DNA from: an uncultured Alistipes sp.
GTDB taxonomy: Bacteria > Bacteroidota > Bacteroidia > Bacteroidales > Rikenellaceae
Reading direction: 5' to 3'
Assembly: GCA_959604655.1 (NCBI GenBank)
Contig: CAUHCL010000022.1
Coordinates: 1 to 23,185, forward strand
Length of the DNA: 23,185 nucleotides
The notes under the pieces are model-generated. The model did not search any database. It saw only the letters and a program-made list of their open reading frames with translations, and was not told the origin of the DNA. Shown here one piece after another: positions 15,837 to 23,185 of this stretch (the first letter of the stretch is position 1; each line of letters starts with the position of its first letter). The position numbers and the translations under genes are program-made.

Positions 15837-15871
15837 CAAAGGTAATTCAATTTTTTCAACATGTTGCAACC
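15837..15871 (-). promoter_or_regulatory. Promoter of the pseudouridine synthase gene
   Basis: Minus strand GGTTG (15871-15867) is followed after 22 nt by TACCTTTG (15844-15837), near the Bacteroidetes consensus. The -7 box ends 22 nt before the ATG at 15814. Confidence 0.65.
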
Positions 15872-15940
15872 ATGCCGCCTTTTCGAGTTCAAAAAACATT
15901 CCGCACCGCAGCATGCCGTCCGCCGTTGCGGGATTCTTGC

Positions 15941-15948
15941 TATCTTTG
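15941..15948 (+). promoter_or_regulatory. -7 promoter box of the MATE transporter gene
   Basis: TATCTTTG is an exact TAnnTTTG match, 30 nt before the ATG at 15979. No well-spaced -33 element is evident. It is divergent from the pseudouridine synthase promoter in the same 164-nt gap. Confidence 0.6.
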
Positions 15949-15978
15949 CAACGTTTTACGACAAAAGCGGAACGAACC

Positions 15979-17307
15979 ATGGAAATGAATCGCGAAATAC
16001 TGCGCATAGCCATACCTAATATAGTATCGAACATCACGGTGCCCATAATGGGCATAGCGGGCACCATGATCGCGGGACACCTCAACGGCAACTCGTCGGC
16101 CACCATCGGCGCGCTGGCCATAGGCGTGTCGATCTTCAACTTCATATACTGGAATTGCAGTTTCATACGCATGGGCACCAGCGGCATCACGGCACAGGCC
16201 TACGGTGCGGGCGACGTCAAGACCACCACGCTCATGCTGGCGCGGGCCGTGGCGGTATCGCTCGTGGTGGGTCTGGCGATGGTGATATTCCAATACCCGA
16301 TAGGCATGGCGGCCCTGAAGATGATGAACGGCAACGACATGGTGGCCGACTACTTCTTCGCCCGAATATGGGCCGTGCCCGCGGGCGTGCTGCTGTTCGG
16401 CCTCAACGGCTGGTTGACGGGAATGCAGAACGCCGTGATACCGATGATAGTGGCCGTGACAGTGAACGTCATACACATAGTGTTCAGCTTCTGGTTCGCG
16501 TTCGACTTCGGCATGGGCATAACGGGCATAGCCTACGCCTCGGTGGTGGCGCAATGGACGGGCGTGGCGGTCACGGCGTTCATAACCTGGGTGCACTACC
16601 GCAAACGTTTCGTGGCCATAACCCTGCGCGAGGTGACCGACATGCGGGCCATGAAGGAGTTTTTCGTCATCAACAGCGACATCATAATCCGCACGCTCTG
16701 CATCGTGGCCACCTACACCTTCTTCACGGCCGCCTCGGCACGCATGGGCGACGACGTGATACTGGCGGTGAATACCATCCTGTTGCAGCTCTTCACCCTC
16801 TTCTCGTACATGAACGACGGCTTCGCATGCGCGGCCGAGGCTCTCACGGGACGCTTCATCGGTGCACGCGATCCCCGCGCGCTGCGCGACTGCATACGCA
16901 AGTGCATGATGTGGTGCGTGCTGGTGGCCGTGCTCTACGTAGGCATATACGTCGGATGGTGGCACGATCTGCTGCAACTGTTCATCGACGGCGAGATGGA
17001 GGAAGCGCACGAGATAATCGACTACGCGGGCCAATTCATAGGCTGGATCATAGCCATCCCGCTCGCGGCGGCCCTGCCCTTCGTGATGGACGGTATAATG
17101 GTGGGCGCCACGCAGTCGCGCATAATGCGCGACTCGATGATCCTCTCCACGGCGGCCTACTTCGCCATATTCTTCACCATGCGTCCGCTCATAGGCAACA
17201 ACGCACTGTGGATGGCGTTCACCATGTACATGTTCCTGCGCGGAGTGCTGCAATACTTCCTCTCGTCGCGCCTCGGCAAGATCTATTCGCAGGCCGAGCC
17301 GCGATAG
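15979..17307 (+). CDS. MATE-family efflux transporter (DinF-like)
   Basis: The 442-residue integral inner-membrane protein begins MEMNREILRIAIPNIVSNIT, the typical DinF/MATE N-terminus, followed by PIMGIAGTMIAGHL. Roughly 12 hydrophobic segments are spread over the length, in two similar halves, as in MATE antiporters that export cationic drugs or metabolites with H+ or Na+. The phrase YMNDGFACAAEALTGRFIGA (about residues 279-298) matches the second-half substrate-site region of DinF-like members. The substrate is unknown. The open frame continues upstream, but the start at 15979 follows the TATCTTTG box. Confidence 0.9.
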   Translation: MEMNREILRIAIPNIVSNITVPIMGIAGTMIAGHLNGNSSATIGALAIGVSIFNFIYWNCSFIRMGTSGITAQAYGAGDVKTTTLMLARAVAVSLVVGLAMVIFQYPIGMAALKMMNGNDMVADYFFARIWAVPAGVLLFGLNGWLTGMQNAVIPMIVAVTVNVIHIVFSFWFAFDFGMGITGIAYASVVAQWTGVAVTAFITWVHYRKRFVAITLREVTDMRAMKEFFVINSDIIIRTLCIVATYTFFTAASARMGDDVILAVNTILLQLFTLFSYMNDGFACAAEALTGRFIGARDPRALRDCIRKCMMWCVLVAVLYVGIYVGWWHDLLQLFIDGEMEEAHEIIDYAGQFIGWIIAIPLAAALPFVMDGIMVGATQSRIMRDSMILSTAAYFAIFFTMRPLIGNNALWMAFTMYMFLRGVLQYFLSSRLGKIYSQAEPR

Positions 17308-17410
17308 GAATCATGCGGCCCCGCGCATTCGGGCCATGCCCCATGACACATAATTCGCGGAAAAATTCATTTTTTACGGTTTTTTTGTTCCATGCAACCG
17401 ATTTTTTGCA

Positions 17411-17418
17411 TAACTTTA
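17411..17418 (+). promoter_or_regulatory. Possible -7 box for the Gfo/Idh/MocA gene
   Basis: TAACTTTA is one mismatch from TAnnTTTG. A TTTG at 17384-17387 lies 23 nt upstream, slightly long. It would give a leader of about 45 nt before the ATG at 17468. No clear terminator for the MATE gene is seen in 17308-17410. Confidence 0.45.
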
Positions 17419-17467
17419 CGATAATTTAACAACCATTAGATTTACTAACCCGTAAAACCAAAACATT

Positions 17468-18781
17468 ATGAGCTCAAAATTATCACGTTTGGACTTCCTG
17501 CGCTATTCGGCGCTCGGAGCATCGACCTTGATATTACCGCGCGCCGTATCGGCGGCCGTAGCACCCAAGAAGCCGAAGAAAGGCGACGTCAACGATAAGA
17601 TCAACATCGGTTTCATCGGCCTGGGTCAGCAGGCGATCCACCTCGTGTCGGGATTCCTCACCATTCCCGAGGTGCGCGTGATAGCAGGTTGCGACGTGTA
17701 CGACATCAAGCGCGAGCGCTTCGTCAACCGCGTAAACAAATATTACAGCGATCAGGGAATAAAGAACAAGGTGGACATGTACATCAAGTTCGAGGAACTG
17801 CTCGCACGCCCCGATATCGACGCAGTGGTGATAGCCACTCCCGACCACCAGCACGCACGCATAGCCATCGCGGCCTGCAAGGCGGGCAAGGACATTTACC
17901 TCGAAAAGCCGCTCACGTTCACCATCTACGAAGGCCAGCGACTCATCGAAGCCGTACGCGCCAACAACCGCATCCTTCAGGTGGGCAGCATGCAGCGTTC
18001 GATGGAGGAGTTCATCCACGCCGCAAACGTCGTTCGCGAAGGCCGTCTGGGCAAGATATCGCTCATCCACGCCTACGTGGGCGAGGGTCCCAAGCCCTAC
18101 ACCCTGCCCAAGCAGGAGGTGCCCGCAGGTCTGGACTGGGATCTGTGGCTCGGTCCTTTGGCCGACACCTGGCACTACAACCATGAGCTGAACCCCCTCA
18201 TCACCGAAAACGGCGGCGACGAGTGCTGGGGCGCATGGCGCTGGTATCAGGGTCTCGGCGGCGGCTTCACGACCGACTGGGGCGCACACATGTTCGACAT
18301 CGCTCAATGGTGTCTGGGCAAGGACGGTTCGGGTCCCGTGGAGATACTGCCTCCCTCGGCCAGCCTGCACCGCTGCCTGACGTACCGTTACGACAACGGC
18401 GTGGAGATGATACAGAAGGATTTCGGCTACGGACAGGCCGTGAAAGTACAGGGTGAAAACGGCTGGATCAAGGTACGCCGCGGCGGATTCGAGGCATCGT
18501 CGCCCGACCTGATGCCGAGCGAAGTGGACAAAAAGGCCGTATACGAGACCAACGTGCCTCACTACCAGAGTTTCGTGAACAGCATCCGCTCGCGCCGCGA
18601 TCCGAGCGTTCCCGTGGAGGTGGGCCACAGCTCATGCACGGTCTGCAACCTGGGTAACATAGCCTACGAGTTGAACCGTCCGTTGTCATGGAACCCCATC
18701 GTTCAGAAGTTCATGAACAACGACGAGGAAGCCAACTCGAAGCTCCACTACGAGTATCGCAAGCCTTACGCTCTGGAGTAA
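17468..18781 (+). CDS. Gfo/Idh/MocA-family NAD(P)-dependent oxidoreductase, exported
   Basis: The 437-residue protein has a signal region (SRLDFLRYSALGAS, about 5-18) resembling a Tat signal, then a Rossmann fold with GFIGLGQQA near residue 50 and the EKPLT motif near 146 that contains the family's conserved Lys. The C-terminal half is the substrate-binding beta-sheet domain, rich in W, with GGGFTTDWGAHMFDIAQW. Members act on sugars, inositols or glycosides, sometimes as NAD-dependent glycosidases; the substrate here is unknown. The Tat motif is imperfect: the usual second Arg of SRRxFLK is Leu. It stands alone between the MATE gene and a strong terminator. Confidence 0.88.
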   Translation: MSSKLSRLDFLRYSALGASTLILPRAVSAAVAPKKPKKGDVNDKINIGFIGLGQQAIHLVSGFLTIPEVRVIAGCDVYDIKRERFVNRVNKYYSDQGIKNKVDMYIKFEELLARPDIDAVVIATPDHQHARIAIAACKAGKDIYLEKPLTFTIYEGQRLIEAVRANNRILQVGSMQRSMEEFIHAANVVREGRLGKISLIHAYVGEGPKPYTLPKQEVPAGLDWDLWLGPLADTWHYNHELNPLITENGGDECWGAWRWYQGLGGGFTTDWGAHMFDIAQWCLGKDGSGPVEILPPSASLHRCLTYRYDNGVEMIQKDFGYGQAVKVQGENGWIKVRRGGFEASSPDLMPSEVDKKAVYETNVPHYQSFVNSIRSRRDPSVPVEVGHSSCTVCNLGNIAYELNRPLSWNPIVQKFMNNDEEANSKLHYEYRKPYALE

Positions 18782-18804
18782 TACGACTCCCATCGGAATA
18801 TTCA

Positions 18805-18840
18805 CGCCGCGCCTCCGCAAAGAGGTGCGGCGTTTTTTTT
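18805..18840 (+). terminator. Terminator of the Gfo/Idh/MocA gene
   Basis: CGCCGCGCCTC (18805-18815) pairs with GAGGTGCGGCG (18822-18832), one G-U pair, 6-nt loop, followed by eight T residues (18833-18840). It starts 23 nt after the stop. Confidence 0.92.
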
Positions 18841-18855
18841 CGTCGCAAAAGTAAT

Positions 18856-18943
18856 GCGACTCTAAAGAGTCGCGCGGGCCGCAGACTGCGGAGGCCCGCT
18901 GTTCGCATACGCTCACTTCGCAATCCTCCGCAGTCTGCGGCCC
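18856..18943 (-). repeat. Structured interspersed repeat, copy 2
   Basis: A perfect 19-bp inverted repeat (18876-18894 with 18925-18943) encloses a 30-nt loop; each arm is itself palindromic (CCGCAG-A-CTGCGG). Next to it GCGACTCT (18856-18863) pairs with AGAGTCGC (18866-18873). Read on the minus strand it aligns with 37-129, sharing the 21-nt core ATGCGAACAGCGGGCCTCCGC. Pairing-preserving differences from copy 1 occur in both stems. On the minus strand a TACTTTTG box (18853-18846) follows the small hairpin. It sits between two terminators in the convergent gap 18782-19018. Confidence 0.8.
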
Positions 18944-18952
18944 TTCGTAACG

Positions 18953-18981
18953 AAAAAACCGCCCGACAATAAGTCGGGCGG
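18953..18981 (-). terminator. Terminator of the threonine dehydrogenase gene
   Basis: CCGCCCGAC (18959-18967) pairs with GTCGGGCGG (18973-18981) around a 5-nt loop; on the minus strand six T residues follow (18958-18953). It is 37 nt past the stop. Confidence 0.92.
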
Positions 18982-19018
18982 CACTCACTTTCAAACTATT
19001 ACTATTATCTTTCGGCTA

Positions 19019-19960
19019 TTAAAGATTCTTGGCTCTTACGGCACGCAGCATGTCGTCGGTCATCGACGAGAGATCCCACTGCGGCTTCCATCCCCATTCC
19101 TCGCGGGCGCAGGTGTCGTCCAGCTTGTTGGGCCAGCTCTCGGCTATGGCCTGCTTCACCAGATCGATGTTGTAGACCATACGGAAGTCGGGAATGCGCT
19201 TGCGTATCTCCTCGTAAATCATGTCGGGAGTAAAGCTCATCGACGCGATGTTGAAACTGTTGCGGTGGCGCAGCTTAACGGGATCGGCCTCCATCAGCTC
19301 CACCATGGCACGCAGCGCGTCGGGCATATACATCATATCCATGTAAACGTCGCGCACGGGGCAAACGAACTTCTCGCCCTTCACGGCCGCATAGTAGATC
19401 TCCACGGCATAATCGGTCGTACCGCCGCCGGGAAGCGTCACATTCGAAATGATGCCCGGGAATCGCACCGAGCGGGTGTCGACTCCGAAACGGGTGTGGT
19501 AGTAGTTCGACAGCAACTCGCCCGTCACCTTGCACACGCCGTAAACGGTATCGGGCTGCATCACGACATCCTGCGGGGTGTTGTCGCGCGGGAAATCGCC
19601 GCCGAAAGCACCTATCGAACTTGGGGTGAACAACGCGCAGTTGTACTGACGGGCCACCTCCAGCGAATTGGTCAGCGCGCCGATGTTGATCTTCCATGCC
19701 AGCGTGGGGTTCTTCTCGCCCGTAGCCGACAGCAGCGCCACGAGGTTGAATATGGCATCGACGCCGTACTTGTGGACCAGCAGAGCGTAACGCTCGGCAT
19801 CGAGAGCGTCGAGCTGCTCGAACGGACCGTCTGCGGCCAACTTCTCCGACGGCTTCAAATCGGCGGCAATGACGTTGGCGCCACCGTAAATCCCACGCAG
19901 ATAGGTTACCAACTCGGAACCGATCTGACCTCCTGCACCTACAATAAGTATCTTTTTCAT
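19019..19960 (-). CDS. L-threonine 3-dehydrogenase, SDR/epimerase type
   Basis: The 313-residue extended-SDR enzyme has the NAD-binding GAGGQIG motif at 8-14, a catalytic Ser in TPSSIGAFG (112-120), and Tyr140 and Lys144 in VYGVCK. The pattern around TPSSIGAFG, NTPQD and TVYGVCKVTGE is characteristic of SDR-type threonine dehydrogenases (as in Flavobacterium and metazoa), which oxidise threonine to 2-amino-3-oxobutyrate. The usual partner, 2-amino-3-ketobutyrate CoA ligase (kbl), is not in this window. It is flanked by its own terminator and a possible promoter. Confidence 0.85.
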   Translation of the reverse strand: MKKILIVGAGGQIGSELVTYLRGIYGGANVIAADLKPSEKLAADGPFEQLDALDAERYALLVHKYGVDAIFNLVALLSATGEKNPTLAWKINIGALTNSLEVARQYNCALFTPSSIGAFGGDFPRDNTPQDVVMQPDTVYGVCKVTGELLSNYYHTRFGVDTRSVRFPGIISNVTLPGGGTTDYAVEIYYAAVKGEKFVCPVRDVYMDMMYMPDALRAMVELMEADPVKLRHRNSFNIASMSFTPDMIYEEIRKRIPDFRMVYNIDLVKQAIAESWPNKLDDTCAREEWGWKPQWDLSSMTDDMLRAVRAKNL

Positions 19961-19983
19961 AAGAAACGTTTACAAATCGACCG

Positions 19984-19991
19984 TAAAGGTA
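19984..19991 (-). promoter_or_regulatory. Possible -7 box for threonine dehydrogenase
   Basis: TACCTTTA on the minus strand, one mismatch from TAnnTTTG, ends 23 nt before the ATG at 19960. No clear -33 element is present. Confidence 0.45.
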
Positions 19992-20047
19992 ATGCTTTTT
20001 ATTAAAATTCGTTAGCCGAATGTCCGTTTTTTACATTTTTATGCAAG

Positions 20048-20078
20048 AAAAACGGCCGATCCGCAAGCGAATCGGCCG
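20048..20078 (-). terminator. Terminator of the cyd operon
   Basis: CGGCCGAT (20053-20060) pairs with ATCGGCCG (20071-20078) over a 10-nt loop; on the minus strand TTTTT follows (20052-20048). It lies 21 nt after the cydB stop. Confidence 0.88.
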
Positions 20079-20099
20079 AAACAATGCCTCAAGCGGGGT

Positions 20100-21233
20100 T
20101 CAATGCCCGCAGGAATCGACGTCGCGCGCCGAGATCGGCACGGTCAGGGCCCGCCAAGAGTACCATATGTAGGCCACAACGACGGGAATGAACAGAGTGA
20201 CCCAACTCATGACCCGAAGCGTGAACTCGCTCGACGACGAATCGGCTATCGTGAGCGACGAGGAGGGATCCGACAGCGACGGATAATAACAGGTGCCGTT
20301 CCACCCTGCGCACAGCAGCAGCCCCAGCACGGCGAGTATGCTGCCCGATCCGCTGAACCACACGGCGAGGCGGCTGCGCCTCGCGCCGAGCACGATGCCG
20401 ACGAGCACGGCCGTAACGCCGACAAGGAACACGGCCGTCACGGCGGGCATGGCGGCGAAGTTGTGCAGGTATTTGTATTTCTCAACGAATATAACGCCCT
20501 CGTAATCGTAACCGTAACCCGTAGATAGAAGCAGCGACACGACGAAGGTAAGGAAAAAGCAGAGGAACAACACGGCCGTGGGAACCGAACGGCGTGCGGC
20601 GCGGCGGCGGAGATCCTCATCGTCGATATTGTTTATGAAGAAGTGCAGCGCCGTGAGTTGCGACAGCAGCATGACCGCCAGACCAAGGCACACGTTGCGG
20701 TAGTCGGCCACGGCCTCCAGCCCGTGCCAGGGCGACATCCACCTCGAAATGGCCGTATCCCCGCCGAGAGCGAGGATGTGGGACCTGTCGACGGAGAAGT
20801 TAGCCCCCGTGAAGAACGTGCCGACGGCTATGCCCAACAGCAGAGGGCCTGCCACTCCGTTGATTACAAGAAAGGCATTGAACGTACGTTCGCCGAAAAG
20901 ATTGGCGGGTTTGCGTCGGTATTCGTACGCCACGGCCTGAATGACGAATACGAAAAGTATGGAGAACCACACGTAATAGGCGCCGCCGAAGCTGGTGGAA
21001 TAGAACAGCGGGAACGAGGCGAAGAAGGCGCCGCCGAAGGTGACCAGCGTGGTGAATGTGAGTTCCCACTTGCGGCCGAGCGCGCTCGCGACCATCTCGC
21101 GCTGCTCGCAGGTGCGGCCTATGGAGTAGAGAAGGCTCTGCCCGCCCTGCACGAACATCAGGAACACGAGCAGCGCGCCGAGCAGCGATATGATGAACCA
21201 CCAATAGTGCTGAAGAAGTGATAATGTCGTCAT
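20100..21233 (-). CDS. cydB: Cytochrome bd ubiquinol oxidase, subunit II
   Basis: The 377-residue membrane subunit has eight or more hydrophobic segments and pairs with CydA in the oxygen-reducing quinol oxidase of the inner membrane. The N-terminus (HYWWFIISLLGALLVFLMFVQGG) and the RKWELTFTTLVTFGGAFFASFP region match CydB proteins; the latter corresponds to the conserved W.....L..FGG.FAAFP block. It starts 8 nt after cydA and ends the operon. In a gut anaerobe this complex allows use or removal of nanomolar oxygen. Confidence 0.93.
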   Translation of the reverse strand: MTTLSLLQHYWWFIISLLGALLVFLMFVQGGQSLLYSIGRTCEQREMVASALGRKWELTFTTLVTFGGAFFASFPLFYSTSFGGAYYVWFSILFVFVIQAVAYEYRRKPANLFGERTFNAFLVINGVAGPLLLGIAVGTFFTGANFSVDRSHILALGGDTAISRWMSPWHGLEAVADYRNVCLGLAVMLLSQLTALHFFINNIDDEDLRRRAARRSVPTAVLFLCFFLTFVVSLLLSTGYGYDYEGVIFVEKYKYLHNFAAMPAVTAVFLVGVTAVLVGIVLGARRSRLAVWFSGSGSILAVLGLLLCAGWNGTCYYPSLSDPSSSLTIADSSSSEFTLRVMSWVTLFIPVVVAYIWYSWRALTVPISARDVDSCGH

Positions 21234-21241
21234 AAATCGTC

Positions 21242-22804
21242 TTATTTTTTATCGGGTCCTATGCTTATCTGCTTGAACATTATGCTCAGTTCGGCCGCAA
21301 GCAGGGCGGTGAAGAGAGCCAGCAGGACGAAAAAGGTGGTCATGACGGATGCCTCCGACATGCTCGACGTGGCCACCGTCACAGACATCATGCTCTGTAT
21401 GGCCCACGGCTGACGCCCCATCTCGGCGACGATCCACCCCGCCTCGGAAGCCAGATAGGCCAGCGGCACCATCCACATCACCACATGCAGCAGCCATCGG
21501 CTCTGCTCCAACACATTGCGGCGCAGGAGCCACAGCACCAGGGCGAAGAGCAATATAAAAAGGGTTCCCGCCCCCACCATCACGCGGAACGCATAGAACA
21601 CCATCGGCACATTGGGCACGCTCTCATCGGGCGTGGCGAGATAGCCGTAGCCCAGGTAGGCGAAATACTCCCTGAGGAACTCCGCGCCCTCGGCCGAATC
21701 GGGATCGAAAAGCCGCCTTATATGGGCCGCCTCCGCCTCGTCGCCGCGCTGCAACGCCTCGCGATAGCGGGTCAGCTCCCTTATCGCCCGACGGCCGCGC
21801 TCCATCTTTTCGGACACCGACATTATGCCGCGCTCCGCATTGCCGTCGACCAGATCGTTTATGCCCGCCACGTAGGCGTCGGCATCGCGATAGCTCATGA
21901 CGGAGAGCAGCGCGGGAATATCGACCCTGAGCAGGAACGTGTCGCCCGCCCTGCGTTCGGCCTCGGGGCGCAGCACGCCCATCACGGTTAGCGGCGCACG
22001 CTCCGAACCGTCGTACAGCGCCTCCATCGCCGCCAGTTTCATGGGCTGCACCTCGGCGACCACGGCACCCGAGCGGTCACCCGAGAATGCCGCCACGAGC
22101 GAGAACACCAGACCGAAAACTGCAGCGATCTTCATGCTTCTCACGGCCATCGTCCGCTCGCGGCCCCGCAGCAGGTACCATGCCGAGACGCCCGCCACGA
22201 ACACCGCGGCCAGCACGAACGACGAGGTGACGGTATGCGAGAATTTGTTTATCGCCACGGGCGACAGCAGCACGTCGAAAAAGGAGGTCATCTCGTAACG
22301 CACCGTATCGGGATTGAACGTACATCCTATGGGGTACTGCATCCACGCGTTGGCCACCAGAATCCACAGCGCCGACAGATTGGCCCCTATGGCCGTCAGC
22401 CACGTGGCAGTGAGATGGAATCCGCGGCTGACACGCCCCCAGCCGAAGAACATGACGGCGAAGAAGGTGGCTTCGAGAAAGAATGCCATTATGCCCTCTA
22501 TCGCCAGCGGAGCGCCGAAGATATCGCCCACGAAGTGGGAATAGTTGGACCAGTTGGTGCCGAACTCGAATTCGAGTATGAGCCCCGTCGCCACGCCTAT
22601 GGCGAAATTCACGGCGAAAAGGCGCATCCAGAACTTGGTGATGCGCAGCCACTCCTCGTCACGCGTGCGCACGTAAACAGTCTCCATAACGGCGCACAGT
22701 ACGCCCAGTCCGAGCGTCAGCGGTACGAAAAGCCAATGATAGGCGGCCGTCATGGCGAACTGCGCGCGCGACCAGTCGACTATCGACATAAGTTCCGTTA
22801 CCAT
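21242..22804 (-). CDS. cydA: Cytochrome bd ubiquinol oxidase, subunit I
   Basis: The 520-residue CydA carries the expected haem ligands: His23 in TAAYHWLFVPLTLG (haem b595), His190 in INKFSHTVTSSFV and Met409 in FRVMVG (haem b558), with Glu103 and Glu111 in the conserved IEGIMAFFLEATF segment. The quinol-binding Q loop begins at GDRSG (242-246) and contains Lys256 and Glu261 in QPMKLAAMEAL, equivalents of the E. coli K252 and E257. The Q loop is moderately long. It sits 6 nt after the DUF4492 gene and 8 nt before cydB. Confidence 0.96.
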   Translation of the reverse strand: MVTELMSIVDWSRAQFAMTAAYHWLFVPLTLGLGVLCAVMETVYVRTRDEEWLRITKFWMRLFAVNFAIGVATGLILEFEFGTNWSNYSHFVGDIFGAPLAIEGIMAFFLEATFFAVMFFGWGRVSRGFHLTATWLTAIGANLSALWILVANAWMQYPIGCTFNPDTVRYEMTSFFDVLLSPVAINKFSHTVTSSFVLAAVFVAGVSAWYLLRGRERTMAVRSMKIAAVFGLVFSLVAAFSGDRSGAVVAEVQPMKLAAMEALYDGSERAPLTVMGVLRPEAERRAGDTFLLRVDIPALLSVMSYRDADAYVAGINDLVDGNAERGIMSVSEKMERGRRAIRELTRYREALQRGDEAEAAHIRRLFDPDSAEGAEFLREYFAYLGYGYLATPDESVPNVPMVFYAFRVMVGAGTLFILLFALVLWLLRRNVLEQSRWLLHVVMWMVPLAYLASEAGWIVAEMGRQPWAIQSMMSVTVATSSMSEASVMTTFFVLLALFTALLAAELSIMFKQISIGPDKK

Positions 22805-22810
22805 ACAGAT

Positions 22811-23050
22811 TTATAATTTAATATTGTCAACTCTTTCCGTCATCCTCTCCATCACCGAGGCAGCGCGTTCCGAAGAGTCCATGCCGCCCAAGGCGGGCGC
22901 GAAGAACAGCAGCCGCAGCACCGCGAAGATCACTATCAGCTTTACGACGATCACGATCCACAGCGTGCGTCCCACGTCCATCGCGCGGAATCCGTCGCGA
23001 TAGAATCGGAATACCCTGAAAAACAGGCTGTCGTCATATCTTCGTCTCAT
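22811..23050 (-). CDS. DUF4492 small membrane protein of the cyd operon
   Basis: The 79-residue protein has one clear transmembrane helix (about 30-50, LWIVIVVKLIVIFAVLRLLF) preceded by FRFYRDGFRAMDVGRTLW, the DUF4492 pattern seen at the head of cydAB operons in Bacteroidetes. The C-terminus is charged and probably outside the membrane. It may be an assembly factor or a small accessory subunit like CydX, but it is unrelated in sequence to CydX; function is inferred from context only. Confidence 0.88.
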   Translation of the reverse strand: MRRRYDDSLFFRVFRFYRDGFRAMDVGRTLWIVIVVKLIVIFAVLRLLFFAPALGGMDSSERAASVMERMTERVDNIKL

Positions 23051-23123
23051 CGCAGATCACACCTTCCGTTCGTATCGGCATTTCGCGGCTCCGAGGATCC
23101 GCGCAAGCCGCAATAATACATTT

Positions 23124-23154
23124 CAAAATTAACATATATTCCGCATCGAAACAA
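23124..23154 (-). promoter_or_regulatory. Promoter of the cyd operon
   Basis: Minus strand TTG (23154-23152) then 20 nt then TAATTTTG (23131-23124) is an excellent fit to the Bacteroidetes promoter pattern. It gives a leader of about 65-70 nt before the DUF4492 ATG, long enough for regulation, though I see no obvious operator in it. Confidence 0.72.
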
Positions 23155-23185
23155 TACCGCGAGGCTTTTTACGACTAAAATTCGG

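Noticed and set aside
14576..15988. Plus-strand frame of 470 codons opposite the pseudouridine synthase
   Set aside because: Its Ala/Val/Leu-rich translation is produced by the reverse of Arg/Gly codons in the real gene and it crosses both divergent promoters.
18688..18994. Small frames over the copy 2 repeat
   Set aside because: They overlap the oxidoreductase 3' end, a terminator and the repeat; similar peptides arise from copy 1 only because the DNA is repeated.
1..23185. CRISPR arrays, tRNA, rRNA, insertion sequences or phage genes
   Set aside because: No regularly spaced repeats, cloverleaf-like sequence, rRNA segments or transposase/integrase motifs were seen on reading either strand.

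Overview
The window looks like chromosome from a gut-type Bacteroidota, most likely an Alistipes-like member of the Rikenellaceae. This rests on Bacteroidetes-style promoters (TAnnTTTG boxes before purA, the rluB-like gene, the MATE gene and the cyd operon), lipoproteins with Bacteroidetes domain families (DUF4855, DUF4919), the DUF4492-cydA-cydB order, and an SDR-type threonine dehydrogenase. Most of the DNA appears GC-rich (about 60-65% where I counted by hand). Genus-level placement is inference.

Layout. 1-2500: two convergent lipoprotein genes (DUF4855 protein; alpha/beta-hydrolase esterase) with a shared terminator. 2500-7600, minus strand: purA, etfB, etfA and an acyl-CoA dehydrogenase, probably one transcript ending in a strong hairpin. 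7750-8120: a small acidic hypothetical gene, divergent from ligA. 8258-11416: ligA followed directly by a gene for a DnaQ-like exonuclease fused to a BRCT domain. 11444-14389, plus strand: dapA, a DUF4919 exported protein and a clostripain-like (C11) lipoprotein protease. 14444-15814, minus: an RsuA/RluB-type pseudouridine synthase with a long Arg/Gly-rich N-terminal extension. 15979-18781, plus: a MATE transporter and a Gfo/Idh/MocA oxidoreductase with a signal peptide. 19019-23050, minus: threonine 3-dehydrogenase, then the cytochrome bd oxidase operon DUF4492-cydA-cydB.

The most unusual region is ligA. The gene is a compositional mosaic: it drops abruptly from about 65% GC to about 25% GC at about 9600, returns at about 9955, and drops again from about 10375 through the end of ligA and the whole exonuclease-BRCT gene, ending where dapA starts. 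The first AT-rich block encodes what looks like an extra helix-hairpin-helix module of about 55 residues in the ligase. The second encodes a 32-residue tail ending in QYKLF, which resembles a sliding-clamp-binding motif. I propose that the AT-rich ligase parts and the exonuclease-BRCT gene came from one low-GC donor and may work together in DNA repair or replication; this is inference.

A second notable item is a structured intergenic repeat of about 90 nt present twice in opposite orientation (37-129 and 18856-18943). Its large inverted repeat and adjacent small hairpin differ between copies by compensating changes. No tRNA, rRNA, CRISPR array, insertion sequence or phage gene was recognised.
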